A DNA stretch of 64,000 nt from an uncultured Sphingomonadaceae bacterium (GTDB lineage Bacteria; Pseudomonadota; Alphaproteobacteria; Sphingomonadales; Sphingomonadaceae). The notes under the pieces are model-generated. The model was not told where the DNA came from. It saw only the letters and a program-made list of their open reading frames with translations, and searched no databases. Of this stretch, positions 46,701 through 55,430 are shown one piece after another. The position numbers and the translations under genes were made by a program. How positions within the stretch are numbered: the first letter of the stretch is position 1; each line of letters starts with the position of its first letter. The DNA lies in NCBI GenBank assembly GCA_947488845.1, contig CANLBM010000001.1, positions 310,001 through 374,000 on the forward strand, read 5' to 3'.

Positions 46701-48200
46701 GCGCGTAGCGGTATCATCGCCGTGATCGACAATGACGGACGCGAACGGTCTGCCGATAAGGTGCCTTATGGTACCAGCGTGCTGATCAAGGATGGCGCGA
46801 CAGTCCACTTGGGCGATCGTCTGGCCGAATGGGATCCGTTCACGATGCCGATGATCACCGAGAAACCGGGTGTCATCAAATATCAGGATGTCATCGAAGG
46901 CAAGACGATGACCGAACAAACCGATGAAGCCACCGGTATCGCACAGCGTGTGATCATGGAATATCGGGCTTCGGGTCGCGGCGCGAACAAGGAAGACCTC
47001 CGTCCGCGCATGACCTTGCTGGATGAAAACAGCGGTGAAGCGGGTCGTTACATGCTCGCAAACGGCGCTACGCTTTCGGTCGAAGATGGCCAGAAGGTTG
47101 TCGCTGGTGACGTGCTGGCACGTGTCTCTCGCGAAGCTGCGAAGACCCGTGACATTACGGGTGGTCTGCCACGTGTGGCCGAACTGTTCGAAGCGCGTAT
47201 TCCGAAGGATAATTCGATCATCGCAAAAATCGATGGCCGGATTGAATTCGTTCGCGATTACAAAGCGAAGCGCAAGATCGCGATTGTTCCTGAAGAGGGC
47301 GAACCAGTCGAATATCTGGTGCCGAAGACGAAAGTCATCGACGTACAGGAAGGCGATTTCGTCAAAAAGGGCGACAATCTGGTCTCCGGTTCTCCGGATC
47401 CGCATGATATTCTTGAAGTTCTCGGGGTTGAGGCGTTGGCCGAATATCTCGTTTCGGAAATTCAGGAAGTTTATCGTCTGCAGGGCGTGAAAATCAACGA
47501 TAAGCATATCGAGACGATTGTTCGTCAGATGCTGCAGAAAGTTGAAATCACCAATGGCGGCGATACCACACTTCTTCCGGGCGAGCAGATCGATCTTGAA
47601 GAGATGCTGGAATATAATGCGAAGCTGACCAAGAAGCAGGAACCTGCTGCCGGTAAGCCAGTGCTCCTTGGTATCACCAAGGCAAGCCTGCAAACCCGCA
47701 GCTTCATCTCTGCCGCTTCCTTTCAGGAAACCACCCGGGTGCTTACCCAGGCGGCTGTCGAGGGCAAGAAGGATCAGCTGATCGGTCTCAAGGAAAACGT
47801 GATCGTTGGTCGCTTGATCCCGGCTGGTACTGGTGCTGGCATGAACCGTGCACGTATCGCGGCAACCAGCCGTGATGCGGCATTGCGGGCACAACAGCAG
47901 AAAATGCTCGACGCGATGCAGGCTGCAGCCGATCTGAAAGCGGAAGAAGTGGCTAATGCTGCGGCTTCTGCACCGGCTCCTGCTGCCGAAGCCGAGCCAA
48001 CCGCTGCTGACGTGTTCGGCGAGACACCGGTCGAGGAAGCCCTGATTGCTGCGGACAGTTCCGAAGAACAGCATGCAGCAGAACTGGCGCAAGGTGATGA
48101 GGCCGCAACGGGCGATTCACACATGGCGAAAACCATGGGTGAAGGCATCGAAGAAAGCGACACCGAAGACGCTCAGTCGGACGACGACAACGAAGCATAA
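43791..48200 (+). CDS. rpoC: RNA polymerase beta' subunit
   Basis: Carries the catalytic Mg site ([18 protein letters not shown]) and the zinc-binding [19 protein letters not shown]. At 1469 residues it ends in an Ala/Glu/Asp-rich tail of about 80 residues ([20 protein letters not shown] onward, then [14 protein letters not shown]) absent from E. coli RpoC and likely disordered. AGAGGAA precedes the ATG. It forms a unit with rpoB and ends at a strong terminator. Confidence 0.99.
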   Translation: MNQVSNFANPIAKVETFDQIQIGLASPERIRSWSFGEIKKPETINYRTFKPERDGLFCARIFGPVKDYECLCGKYKRMKYKGIVCEKCGVEVTVTKVRRERMGHIDLAAPVAHIWFLKSLPSRIGLLLDMQLKQLERVLYFESYVVIEPGLTALEKFQLLTEDEMLEAQDEYGEDAFSAGIGAEAVKIMLQDLDLKQERDDLMEDLRTTKSTLKPKKIIKRLKVVESFIDSGNKPEWMILEIIPVIPPELRPLVPLDGGRFATSDLNDLYRRVINRNNRLKRLMELRAPDIIVRNEKRMLQESVDALFDNGRRGRTITGANKRPLKSLSDMLKGKQGRFRQNLLGKRVDYSGRSVIVTGPELKLHQCGLPKKMALELFKPFIYARLDAKGLSMTLKQAKKWVEKERKEVWDILEEVIREHPVMLNRAPTLHRLGIQAFEPVLIEGKAIQLHPLVCSAFNADFDGDQMAVHVPLSLEAQLEARVLMMSTNNILSPANGKPIIVPSQDMVLGIYYLTMDRKGEPGEGMLLADMAEVHQALEIGAVTLHSKITTRVPQTDEDGNPILKRFETTPGRLLIAECLPKSHLVPFDIVNRLLTKKEVGDVIDQVYRHTGQKDTVLFADAIMGLGFRHACRAGISFGKDDMIIPDSKDKTVEDTRTLVADYEQQYQDGLITQQEKYNKVIDAWSRCGDTVANAMMDELAATPEDEHGREREINAIYMMSHSGARGSPAQMKQLGGMRGLMAKPSGEIIETPIISNFKEGLTVLEYFNSTHGARKGLADTALKTANSGYLTRRLVDVSQDCTIVEVDCGTENALEMKAIVQGGSVIASLGERILGRTMAEDIVDSKDDSVVIKSGTLLDEAAILVIEELGIQSARIRSPLVCESKMGVCGTCYGRDLARGTPVNIGEAVGVIAAQSIGEPGTQLTMRTFHIGGAAQLNEQSNLESVAEGKVEYRDMPVIEDKNGRFLSLARSGIIAVIDNDGRERSADKVPYGTSVLIKDGATVHLGDRLAEWDPFTMPMITEKPGVIKYQDVIEGKTMTEQTDEATGIAQRVIMEYRASGRGANKEDLRPRMTLLDENSGEAGRYMLANGATLSVEDGQKVVAGDVLARVSREAAKTRDITGGLPRVAELFEARIPKDNSIIAKIDGRIEFVRDYKAKRKIAIVPEEGEPVEYLVPKTKVIDVQEGDFVKKGDNLVSGSPDPHDILEVLGVEALAEYLVSEIQEVYRLQGVKINDKHIETIVRQMLQKVEITNGGDTTLLPGEQIDLEEMLEYNAKLTKKQEPAAGKPVLLGITKASLQTRSFISAASFQETTRVLTQAAVEGKKDQLIGLKENVIVGRLIPAGTGAGMNRARIAATSRDAALRAQQQKMLDAMQAAADLKAEEVANAAASAPAPAAEAEPTAADVFGETPVEEALIAADSSEEQHAAELAQGDEAATGDSHMAKTMGEGIEESDTEDAQSDDDNEA

Positions 48201-48223
48201 GTTTCTCCGTCTGGAACCAATCA

Positions 48224-48260
48224 AAAAAGCCCCGCTGGAGATGATCCAGCGGGGCTTTTT
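48224..48260 (+). terminator. Terminator of rpoB-rpoC
   Basis: AAAAAGCCCCGCTGGA / TCCAGCGGGGCTTTTT around a GATGA loop, a perfect 16-bp stem that can work in both directions and may also serve the convergent gene at 48294. Confidence 0.95.
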
Positions 48261-48293
48261 ATGCTCTAGAATATCCTTCCGCGCGATTTCGGC

Positions 48294-49181
48294 TCAGAAG
48301 CGGATTTCGCAAACCGACATCTTGCCCTGCACCGTGGTCCGCCACTCCCCTGTCCATTGTCCGCCCTGCGAGGCAGCGACGACCGGGCACTTTGTTTTCG
48401 CATCCTCTCGGCTCCAGATTGGACCAGCGTTCACATCGCGGGTATTGCCCGATGGCCGGGGCGCTGGCCGGGGCGTCGGGCGATGCGATGACGAAGCGCC
48501 TCTCCGCCGTGATGCGTACTGGATCTGGTACAGGTCGCTCATCGCACCGCCATTATCGGCATAACCGATCCATTTTCGATAAAGGTCCAGTTGTAGCCGC
48601 ACATTACGTGACCGGTCGTTCAGATAAACCGACCACTTATCGCGGCCGGTCTCGGTGAAATTAAACATGGCACGGCCTTGCGCGTTATACTCCGTCCAGC
48701 GGCCCGGACCGGTTTTCCTGAAACTGCCACCGGAGAAGAAGACCTGCTGAACATTGCTGCCATCGGTCTCCAGGCTCCGTGTCGGCGGCGCTGGTCGCAT
48801 TCTGCCCTCGTTGCGATACGCACTGGTTATCGGATAAAAATCGCGCTTGGGTCCTCCCCCGTCGCCTAGCCGGATCCAGTTGCGGTGGATATCGATTTGC
48901 AACTGCACATCTCGCGAAGGATCATCGAGATAGACCGACCAGTCATCACGGCCGGTCTCTCTGAAGGTGAATTTAACCCGGCCATCGGCACCATATTCGG
49001 TCCAGTGACCACGACCGGTTTGACGGAACAAGCCGCCATTGAACCGGACCTCGGACACATTATAGCCATTTACCTCTTGCTCTCGCAGCTGCGCGTGTGC
49101 GGCTTCAGGGAACACCAGATATATTGATCCCATCGTGGCAACAGTCAGGCCCATTGCAAACGCTCTTTTTAAAATAGTCAT
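48294..49181 (-). CDS. Secreted protein with two 82-residue repeats and an MVL-type mannan-binding tail
   Basis: A 295-residue exported protein (signal peptide to about residue 30, EAAHAQ). Two tandem repeats lie at about 39-120 and 141-222. Both show GG-F-TG-G-WTEY, then ETGRD-WSVYL and an -IDIHRNWI / LDLYRKWI end. A Pro/Arg/Ser linker leads to a C-terminal domain (about 250-295) with AGPIWSREDAKTKCP and GGQWTGEWRTTVQGKMSVC, as in the MVL mannan-binding lectin family. Two Cys could form a disulfide. The role is probably glycan binding outside the cell. The repeat family is not one I can name. Confidence 0.8.
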   Translation of the reverse strand: MTILKRAFAMGLTVATMGSIYLVFPEAAHAQLREQEVNGYNVSEVRFNGGLFRQTGRGHWTEYGADGRVKFTFRETGRDDWSVYLDDPSRDVQLQIDIHRNWIRLGDGGGPKRDFYPITSAYRNEGRMRPAPPTRSLETDGSNVQQVFFSGGSFRKTGPGRWTEYNAQGRAMFNFTETGRDKWSVYLNDRSRNVRLQLDLYRKWIGYADNGGAMSDLYQIQYASRRRGASSSHRPTPRPAPRPSGNTRDVNAGPIWSREDAKTKCPVVAASQGGQWTGEWRTTVQGKMSVCEIRF

Positions 49182-49317
49182 GATTTCCCCGTTTTTCTGG
49201 TGCGACCCAGAACCTCTTGTTGCACATGGTGGCAGCCCAAAACAAGCCGGTCAGCCAAATAAGAAAGGTCGCCGAAATCGTTCGGCGACCTTTCTGTTAG
49301 CGAAAACGGGAAGGGCT

Positions 49318-49899
49318 TCAGGCTAGGGCTATTTCCTGCAAGGCAGCTTCCACCGCGGCCTCCCCCTTCACCATCTGCTGATCTGCAGCGATGAAGGTGA
49401 CATCGGTGATGCCGATAAACCCGAGCACGTGGCGCAAATAGCCGGTAGCGAAGTCAATCTCGCTGCCGATCGCCGTACCGCCCGAAGCCACTAGGATAAA
49501 AGCCTTCTTGCCCGTCAACAAGCCTTCCGGGCCATTGGCGGTATAGTGGAACGTCTTTCGTGCCCGCGCCACCATGTCAATCCACGCTTTCAGTGCTGCC
49601 GGGATGCCGAAATTATAAATCGGGGTGCCGATCACCAATATGTCGGCCGCGAATAATTCAGCCACCAGCGAATCGGACACACCGAGTTCCGCTTTCTGTG
49701 CGTCGCTCCGTTCCGCTTCGTCGGTAAAATTGGCACCGACCCAATTCTCCGTCACAAAGGGTAATGCCACGGCAAGATCGCGGGTCACAATATTGGCCGG
49801 CGCAAGCCTGTCGATCAAGGCATCGGTCAAGGCGCGAGACGATGAACCGGTTTTGCGAGCGCTGGCATCGATACGAAGGATGTTTTTATTATCGGTCAT
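49318..49899 (-). CDS. azoR: FMN-dependent NADH-azoreductase (AzoR/AcpD family)
   Basis: Reduces quinones and azo compounds with NAD(P)H and FMN. The 193-residue flavodoxin-fold protein starts MTDNKNILRIDASARKTGSSS, where SxR..SxS binds FMN phosphate, and has PIYNFGIPAALKAWIDMVARA and ILVASGGTAIGSEIDFATGYL. The ATG at 49899 has AGGAAA upstream; a 50-residue upstream extension is not family-like. A hairpin separates it from the pirin gene in the same direction. The divergent LysR gene is the likely regulator of both. Confidence 0.93.
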   Translation of the reverse strand: MTDNKNILRIDASARKTGSSSRALTDALIDRLAPANIVTRDLAVALPFVTENWVGANFTDEAERSDAQKAELGVSDSLVAELFAADILVIGTPIYNFGIPAALKAWIDMVARARKTFHYTANGPEGLLTGKKAFILVASGGTAIGSEIDFATGYLRHVLGFIGITDVTFIAADQQMVKGEAAVEAALQEIALA

Positions 49900-49939
49900 G
49901 AGAAAATTTCCTATGTTTGTAATTGGTGAAATAATTGGA

Positions 49940-49976
49940 GGGACGCTCCCCCAAAAAGGGGATCGGAGAGCGTCCC
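49940..49976 (-). terminator. Hairpin between pirin and azoR
   Basis: GGGACGCTC / GAGCGTCCC perfect 9-bp stem with a 19-base loop. It has only a weak T-rich tail on the minus strand, so it may act as a partial terminator or as an RNA-stabilising element. Confidence 0.5.
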
Positions 49977-49990
49977 TCGGGTTACGGGTG

Positions 49991-50707
49991 TCAGTGGTGC
50001 GACTCCCATGCCTCGACAAAGACAAATTCCGCATCGTCGATGGCTTCAATCTTCAGCGATGGTATATCCCTGATCGCCAGAGAGTCCCGCGCGCTAACCA
50101 GTTCGCCGTTGACCCTCACCTTACCGGCAGAACCGACCAGATAGACATGGGCGCCATTGGCGATTTGATGTTCGACCGTCGTTCCAGCCGTGAGCGTCGC
50201 GCCGTACAGCCGCGCATCGGCTCCGATCATCAGCGCACCGCCGTCAATGTCTTCTTCAAAACCGCTGGCGAGAATTTCCAGCTGGTCCGAGCGGTCACCC
50301 TTCGGAAAAGCTTTCGCATCCCAGCGGGGCGCACCACCGGCAGCACGCGGCTCGATCCAGATCTGGAACAGACGGGTTTGCTCGTCCTCCAGATTATATT
50401 CGCTGTGCATCACGCCGGTGCCGGCGCTCATCACCTGAACATCGCCTGCCTCTGTGCGACCCTCATTGCCCATATTGTCGCGATGGGTAATCGCCCCTTC
50501 GCGAACATAGGTAATGATTTCCATGTCCTGATGGCCGTGCATCGGAAATCCGGTTTTCGGTTTGATCTCGTCATCATTCCACACCCGGATCGGACCGAAG
50601 CCCATGCGGGCGGGATCCCAATATTTACCGAAGGAAAAATGATGGCGGGCCTGCAACCACTCGTGGTCGACATGGGCCAGGTCCTTGAATGTGCGTTTCT
50701 CGATCAT
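49991..50707 (-). CDS. Pirin family bicupin
   Basis: A 238-residue pirin-like protein, some of which have quercetinase activity. The N-terminal cupin has iron ligands in FPMHGHQDMEIITYVREG and SAGTGVMHSEYN. The C-terminal cupin is also present. GGAGAAAG precedes the start. It is the first gene of a unit with azoR and is divergent from a LysR gene. In other proteobacteria pirin and azoreductase are often controlled by an adjacent LysR that responds to electrophiles or quinones. Confidence 0.93.
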   Translation of the reverse strand: MIEKRTFKDLAHVDHEWLQARHHFSFGKYWDPARMGFGPIRVWNDDEIKPKTGFPMHGHQDMEIITYVREGAITHRDNMGNEGRTEAGDVQVMSAGTGVMHSEYNLEDEQTRLFQIWIEPRAAGGAPRWDAKAFPKGDRSDQLEILASGFEEDIDGGALMIGADARLYGATLTAGTTVEHQIANGAHVYLVGSAGKVRVNGELVSARDSLAIRDIPSLKIEAIDDAEFVFVEAWESHH

Positions 50708-50768
50708 TGTCTTTCTCCTGTTGGAGCGGGTCCTTTCCGCTCGTCATGACAATCAGATAGGCCCATCC

Positions 50769-50798
50769 ATTTGTTTCTAAAATAGACAGAAAAGAAAT
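50769..50798. promoter_or_regulatory. Imperfect dyad in pirin/LysR intergenic region
   Basis: ATTTGTTTCT and AGAAAAGAAAT form an imperfect inverted repeat between the divergent genes, in the position expected for a LysR-type binding site. Confidence 0.4.
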
Positions 50799-50823
50799 TG
50801 ATTGTTTCCGTTTATTTATTAAT

Positions 50824-51723
50824 ATGCTGGCTATGGCGTTACCGGATTATGAAGCATGGGCAATATTTGCGGTGGTTGCACGGCTGGGCAGCTTTACCGC
50901 GGCCGCACAGGAACTGGCGCTTTCCAAACCGACAATCTCCAAAGCGATATCCCGGCTGGAACAGTCGCTCGGCACCGTCCTGTTCCACCGCACATCGCGC
51001 AAGATTTCGCTGTCCACCGCTGGCAAGTCGCTTCTTCATCATGCCCAGCAGATTGCCCGTGACGGCGAGGCAGCGATGGAGGCTGCTCGCGATACGACGC
51101 ATCTGTTACAGGGACAGGTCCGACTGGCAGCGCCGCTCAGCTATGGCCTCTCGCATCTGGCACCGGTGATCGCCGACTTTATGTGCGCTTATCCGGAGAT
51201 TACCGTCGATCTGCAACTCAATGACGCGCGGGTTGATCTGGTCGAGGAAGGTTTTGATTGCGCCATCCGGATCGGCGCGCTGTCCGACAGCAGTCTCAGG
51301 GTAATCAAGCTGCGCAAGATGGATGGCTATTTCATTGCCGCCCCGAGCTATGTCGAGCGCAAGGGCCTGCCGGAAACGCCGGCCGCCCTGAGCGATCATG
51401 ATTGCTTCATCTATTCGAACACCCCGAGCCCGGAGATATGGCAAATCATCGGCCCCGATGGCCAGGCAACCAATGTACGTCCGAAATGCCGCTTCCGCAG
51501 CAACAATGGGGATGTCATGCTGCCTGCGTTGATCGCCGGGCGGGGAATAGGATATCTGCCCGACTTTCTGTGTAAAAAGGCATTGGATGAGGGGGACCTG
51601 GTCAATATTCTTCCGGGCTGCCGCATCGGGGATATCGCCCTCAATATCGTCATGCCCCCTTCCCGTTTGCGGCCGGCACGGGTGGATGCATTGATCGACT
51701 TTCTGAAGGACAATTTGCGTTAG
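50824..51723 (+). CDS. LysR-type transcriptional regulator
   Basis: A 299-residue LysR-family activator/repressor of the AaeR/DmlR-like group. The helix-turn-helix is IFAVVARLGSFTAAAQELALS with KPTISKAISRLEQ. The effector domain includes GQVRLAAPLSYGLSHLAPVIADF and GYFIAAPSYVERKG. It is divergent from pirin-azoR. The second Met at 50833 is an alternative start, as no Shine-Dalgarno site marks either. Confidence 0.93.
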   Translation: MLAMALPDYEAWAIFAVVARLGSFTAAAQELALSKPTISKAISRLEQSLGTVLFHRTSRKISLSTAGKSLLHHAQQIARDGEAAMEAARDTTHLLQGQVRLAAPLSYGLSHLAPVIADFMCAYPEITVDLQLNDARVDLVEEGFDCAIRIGALSDSSLRVIKLRKMDGYFIAAPSYVERKGLPETPAALSDHDCFIYSNTPSPEIWQIIGPDGQATNVRPKCRFRSNNGDVMLPALIAGRGIGYLPDFLCKKALDEGDLVNILPGCRIGDIALNIVMPPSRLRPARVDALIDFLKDNLR

Positions 51724-51794
51724 CTGAGTACAGGTAGAGCAAACACGACGTCATTTCACTGTCCTACATCGTTGGGATTTTGTATCTTCTCCGG

Positions 51795-51941
51795 ATGTCT
51801 AATGAAATGCTCTTCAGACCCGATGGTGACAAATTCTTCTTGGTGACCATTCTGGATGGTCGGTACGGCGATTTTCTGGCTAAAATCGAAGGACCGGAAT
51901 TTTTTCTCTTACACTGTAAAGTCTGTAAAGTTCGTCAGTAA
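51795..51941 (+). CDS. Candidate small protein (48 residues)
   Basis: An ATG-started frame whose product begins MSNEMLFRPDGDKFFLVTI and ends in LLHCKVCKVRQ, with a CxxC. It could be a small metal-binding protein. The upstream site (TCCGG) is weak and no family is recognised. It lies in the 235-bp gap between LysR and LysE-like genes, which otherwise shows nothing. Confidence 0.3.
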   Translation: MSNEMLFRPDGDKFFLVTILDGRYGDFLAKIEGPEFFLLHCKVCKVRQ

Positions 51942-51958
51942 AATAGGTCCGAATATTA

Positions 51959-52639
51959 ATGCCGCTCGAAACCATGTTCCTTTTTCTGATCACAGACCTG
52001 ATGTTTTGTCTCACCCCGGGGCCGGCGACCATGGTCGCCGTCAGCCATGCTTTGCCGCTTGGCCCCAGAGGCGGTATGCGCGGTGCCCTCGGTCCCATTG
52101 TCGGCGTGAACATCGGGAATTTTATCTGGTATGGTCTGACCGCCTTCGGGCTGATAGCCCTGATCGCGACCGTTCCAACCGCCTATTCGGTACTTCGCTG
52201 GCTCGGCGTCGCCTATCTCGCCTGGATGGGATTGCAGATGTTCAGGGGCGGCACCAGCGCGCTCAACCGACAACCGGCCCGCAGCGCCAGTTTCGGCAAG
52301 GGATTTCTGAATGGATTGGCGGTGCACATGTCCAACCCCAAGGCACTTCTTTTCTACACTGTGTTCATCCCGCCCTTTATTGATCCGGATGGCAATGTGC
52401 TGCTTCAATTTGCGATATTGGCGGGGCTGACCGTTTTAACAGAAACCACAGGCCTGACCTTTTACGCCGCGATCGCTTCCAAGGCGCGCAATCTGGGCGA
52501 TGCCGATAAGGCACAACCCAAGTTCCAGAAAGTTGCTGCGGTCATATTGATCGGTGCAGCGCTGATATTGGTCTGGTGGAACCTAACCGATGGTGCAATG
52601 GAAAGCGCGTTCAACCTGTCGAAAGGCAAAACTGGCTAA
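51959..52639 (+). CDS. LysE/RhtB family exporter
   Basis: A 226-residue inner-membrane amino acid/metabolite exporter with about six hydrophobic segments. The family signature LTPGPATMVAVSHALPLGPR-type sequence is near the N-terminus, followed by GVAYLAWMGLQMFRGG and NGLAVHMSNPKALLFYTVF. The M48 protease gene starts directly after its stop codon. The substrate is not predictable. Confidence 0.93.
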   Translation: MPLETMFLFLITDLMFCLTPGPATMVAVSHALPLGPRGGMRGALGPIVGVNIGNFIWYGLTAFGLIALIATVPTAYSVLRWLGVAYLAWMGLQMFRGGTSALNRQPARSASFGKGFLNGLAVHMSNPKALLFYTVFIPPFIDPDGNVLLQFAILAGLTVLTETTGLTFYAAIASKARNLGDADKAQPKFQKVAAVILIGAALILVWWNLTDGAMESAFNLSKGKTG

Positions 52640-53665
52640 ATGAACAATATGATACGAATCTGCCTTTCTCTTGTGATGCTGAGCCTGGCCACTCCCCTCT
52701 CTGCACAGGAGGCACCCGATGACGGCCATGATCCCGAGATGATTCTGGCGCTAAAGGGGCTACAACTGCTAGACCAGCGGTTGAATACCATCGGCTATCG
52801 ACTGGTCGAGGCCAATGCACCTTATTGCGATCAGACATCTGCCAGCAGCGGTTTGCTGCTCAATGATGTCGCTCAATATGTCGATCAGGAAACCGCCCGT
52901 TTTGCTCTCGGCTTCGATGGTTCGGTGGGGATTACTGCGGTTGCTCCGGACAGCCCGGCAGCGGCAGCCAATATATCACCGGGCGATACGCTGCTGGCAA
53001 TCGACAGTGTAGCCGTAGACGACATTGTGATCGACGATCTCGCCCTGTCCAACGAAGCGCCCCCTTATCGCAGGGTCGCGACAATCAATCAGATGATCGA
53101 ACAGGCGCTAGCGGAACGCGATGTCGATTTGACGATTTCGCGCGGCGGGGTCAGCCAGACTATTCCGATTGCCGCATCCATCACATGTCCGGGACGATTC
53201 CAGATCCGGGTCAGCGCCGACAGGAGTGCAAGCGCCGACGGCAAGCTGGTAAGCGTCTCGTCGCGCCTCGCCGAATATTTCCTGAGTGACGATGAATTTG
53301 CTGCGGTTGTCGCGCACGAACTCGCCCATAATCTGCTGAAGCATCGGGATCGCCTGGATGCACAAAACGTCAATCGCGGATTTTTCGGACAATTTGGCGA
53401 GAGCGCCAGCCGGATCAAAACCGCCGAGATCGAGGCTGACCGGCTATCGGTCTGGCTGATGAGCAATGCGGGCTATGATCCGCAAGCGGCGATCCGGTTC
53501 TGGACCCGCTATGGCAAGGAACATGGCAAAGGCATATTCTCCGCCTCCACCCATTATCGGTGGAAAAAGCGGGTGGAATTATTCGAAGAAGAATTGGCAA
53601 AAATGGCGAAGATTGAACCCGTTGATGGCAAATTTCCGCCACCGCTGCTGACCAAGGCAGACTGA
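52640..53665 (+). CDS. Periplasmic PDZ-M48 metalloprotease
   Basis: A 341-residue exported protein with signal peptide (cleavage near SAQ, residue 23). A PDZ-like domain at about 90-175 contains SVGITAVAPDSPAAAANISPGD. The peptidase core has AAVVAHELAHNLLKH (HExxH, about 225-229) and the third zinc ligand in TAEIEADRLSVWLM (about 261). PDZ-M48 fusions in envelope quality control resemble BepA or LoiP in part, but PDZ before M48 is less common. It starts immediately after the LysE-like stop, so the pair is co-transcribed. Confidence 0.9.
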   Translation: MNNMIRICLSLVMLSLATPLSAQEAPDDGHDPEMILALKGLQLLDQRLNTIGYRLVEANAPYCDQTSASSGLLLNDVAQYVDQETARFALGFDGSVGITAVAPDSPAAAANISPGDTLLAIDSVAVDDIVIDDLALSNEAPPYRRVATINQMIEQALAERDVDLTISRGGVSQTIPIAASITCPGRFQIRVSADRSASADGKLVSVSSRLAEYFLSDDEFAAVVAHELAHNLLKHRDRLDAQNVNRGFFGQFGESASRIKTAEIEADRLSVWLMSNAGYDPQAAIRFWTRYGKEHGKGIFSASTHYRWKKRVELFEEELAKMAKIEPVDGKFPPPLLTKAD

Positions 53666-53670
53666 CTGAC

Positions 53671-53943
53671 TCACTCGTCCCGCTCGTAGGCTTCTTTGCA
53701 ATTGCGGCGCTCTTGCTTGTTTTGTGCTTCGTCCAGGCAAAGATCGCGCTGTTTCTTCCGCTCGGCGAGCACCTTGCGGCCCAGATCCTCTTCCCGCTCG
53801 GACTGGGTCTGGGTGGTCGCGTCAACGGCCGTCTCGACCACCGTACCAGCCGCACGGAACGGCGCTGTGACGATCTTGCTCGCGACGCAGCCGGATAACA
53901 GCACGGGGACCAGAGCGACCGACAGGATTGGAAATAGGCGCAT
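53671..53943 (-). CDS. Small charged lipoprotein
   Basis: A 90-residue lipoprotein with lipobox LLSGC (Cys19) followed by VASKIVTAPFRAAGTVVE and a highly charged C-terminal half with two Cys. It resembles small alphaproteobacterial lipoproteins of unknown function. It lies 66 bp after galU in the same direction and is convergent with the M48 gene. Confidence 0.8.
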   Translation of the reverse strand: MRLFPILSVALVPVLLSGCVASKIVTAPFRAAGTVVETAVDATTQTQSEREEDLGRKVLAERKKQRDLCLDEAQNKQERRNCKEAYERDE

Positions 53944-54009
53944 GCAATACTCCTCAGATGTTTCCTACAGTCGATATGCTGAAGTCCGGATGAATGGCCG
54001 GGCGGAGCA

Positions 54010-54876
54010 TCACTCGGCCAGCAACTTCTCGGCCATCGCCCGAATATCGCTACCGATTTCGGGATGAGCCAGTGCCAGCGCCAGATTGGCCTCGACATAG
54101 CCCTGTTTCGACCCGCAGTCATAACGTTTGCCGTCAAAGGTCATGCCGTGAAACGGTTGCTGGCCTATCATCTGCGCCATCGCGTCGGTCAACTGGATTT
54201 CCCCGCCAGCACCAGCGGCCTGGGTTTCCAATATCCGCATCACCTCGGGCTGCAGGATATAGCGGCCCGGCAGGATCAGATTGGATGGCGCGGTGCCTGC
54301 AGGGGGCTTCTCCACCAGACCTTTGACCTCGGTTATCGGCCCGTCGCGTTTGCCGGGATCAATCACACCATAAGAAGGCGTGTCCTCAATCGGAATCTCC
54401 AGCGCGCAAACGATATTCCCGCCAAGCTTTTCATAAGCGCCGACCATCTGACTCATGCAGCCCGGCGAACCGACCATGAACTCGTCGGGCAGGAAAATCG
54501 CAAATGGTTCGTCGCCGATAATATCCCGGGCACACCAGATGGCGTGGCCGAGACCAAGCGGCTCCTGTTGCCGCACGAAAACACAATCGCCGGGCCGGAG
54601 ACGGGTGCCCTCGAGCACGGATCGATCTTTCGATCGATCGGCCATCGTATGTTCCAGCTCGTAGGCCATGTCGAAATGATCCTCGATCATGCCCTTGCCG
54701 CGGCCATTGACGAAGATCATCTGCTCGATCCCGGCCTCCAGCGCTTCATCCACAGCATATTGGAGGAGCGGACGGTCAACGATCGGGAAAAGCTCCTTGG
54801 GCATCACCTTGGTCGCCGGCAGGAAGCGGGTTCCCATGCCGGCAACGGGAAAGACGGCTTTTCTGATCGGTTTCAT
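54010..54876 (-). CDS. galU: UTP--glucose-1-phosphate uridylyltransferase
   Basis: Makes UDP-glucose for surface polysaccharides and glycolipids. The 288-residue enzyme has KAVFPVAGMGTRFLPATKVMPKE (nucleotide-binding GxGTRxxPxTK), VDRPLLQYAVDEALEAG, FVRQQEPLGLGHAI and KRYDCGSKQGYVEAN. AGGAC precedes the start. It lies 9 bp after msrA in the RND efflux transcription unit. Confidence 0.97.
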   Translation of the reverse strand: MKPIRKAVFPVAGMGTRFLPATKVMPKELFPIVDRPLLQYAVDEALEAGIEQMIFVNGRGKGMIEDHFDMAYELEHTMADRSKDRSVLEGTRLRPGDCVFVRQQEPLGLGHAIWCARDIIGDEPFAIFLPDEFMVGSPGCMSQMVGAYEKLGGNIVCALEIPIEDTPSYGVIDPGKRDGPITEVKGLVEKPPAGTAPSNLILPGRYILQPEVMRILETQAAGAGGEIQLTDAMAQMIGQQPFHGMTFDGKRYDCGSKQGYVEANLALALAHPEIGSDIRAMAEKLLAE

Positions 54877-54885
54877 AGGTCTGTC

Positions 54886-55419
54886 CTAGTTCTTCAATTT
54901 ATCGGCGAAACTGGTCCGCAATTTCTGCAATTTCGGAGGAATGGTGGCAACACAATAGGGATTGCTGCGTCCTTCGTCCGCCCAATATTGCTGATGATAG
55001 TCTTCCGCCAAATACCATGGTGCCGGCCCTTCAATCGTCGTCACGATCGCTTCGGAGCGCCCCTCTCCGGCGCGTTTGATAGCGTTTTCCGCCTCGGCGC
55101 GCTGTTCATCGTCCAGCGGGAAAATTGCCGAGCGATACTGGGTGCCAATGTCATTGCCCTGCCGATTAAGCTGGGTCGGATCATGGGTCGCAAAGAAGAT
55201 ATCCAGCAGATCGGAATAGCTTACCAGCGCATCGTCAAACCCGAGCTTGATCGCTTCGGCGTGACCGGTGGTACCCGAACAAACCTCGCGATAGGTGGGA
55301 TTGGGCTGCTCGCCTCCGATATAGCCGCTCTCGACGGAATTCACCCCGGCAATGTCATTGAACACCGCCTCGGTGCACCAGAAGCAACCGCCGGCCAAAA
55401 TGGCTTCCTGCTGTGCCAT
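54886..55419 (-). CDS. msrA: Peptide methionine sulfoxide reductase A
   Basis: Repairs oxidised Met (S-sulfoxide) in proteins. The 177-residue enzyme has the catalytic [11 protein letters not shown] near the N-terminus, [25 protein letters not shown] and [19 protein letters not shown]. It lies 11 bp after the RND permease gene and 9 bp before galU, so it is in the same operon. The combination suggests an envelope/oxidative stress response. Confidence 0.97.
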   Translation of the reverse strand: MAQQEAILAGGCFWCTEAVFNDIAGVNSVESGYIGGEQPNPTYREVCSGTTGHAEAIKLGFDDALVSYSDLLDIFFATHDPTQLNRQGNDIGTQYRSAIFPLDDEQRAEAENAIKRAGEGRSEAIVTTIEGPAPWYLAEDYHQQYWADEGRSNPYCVATIPPKLQKLRTSFADKLKN

Positions 55420-55430
55420 AAAAACTCCTT

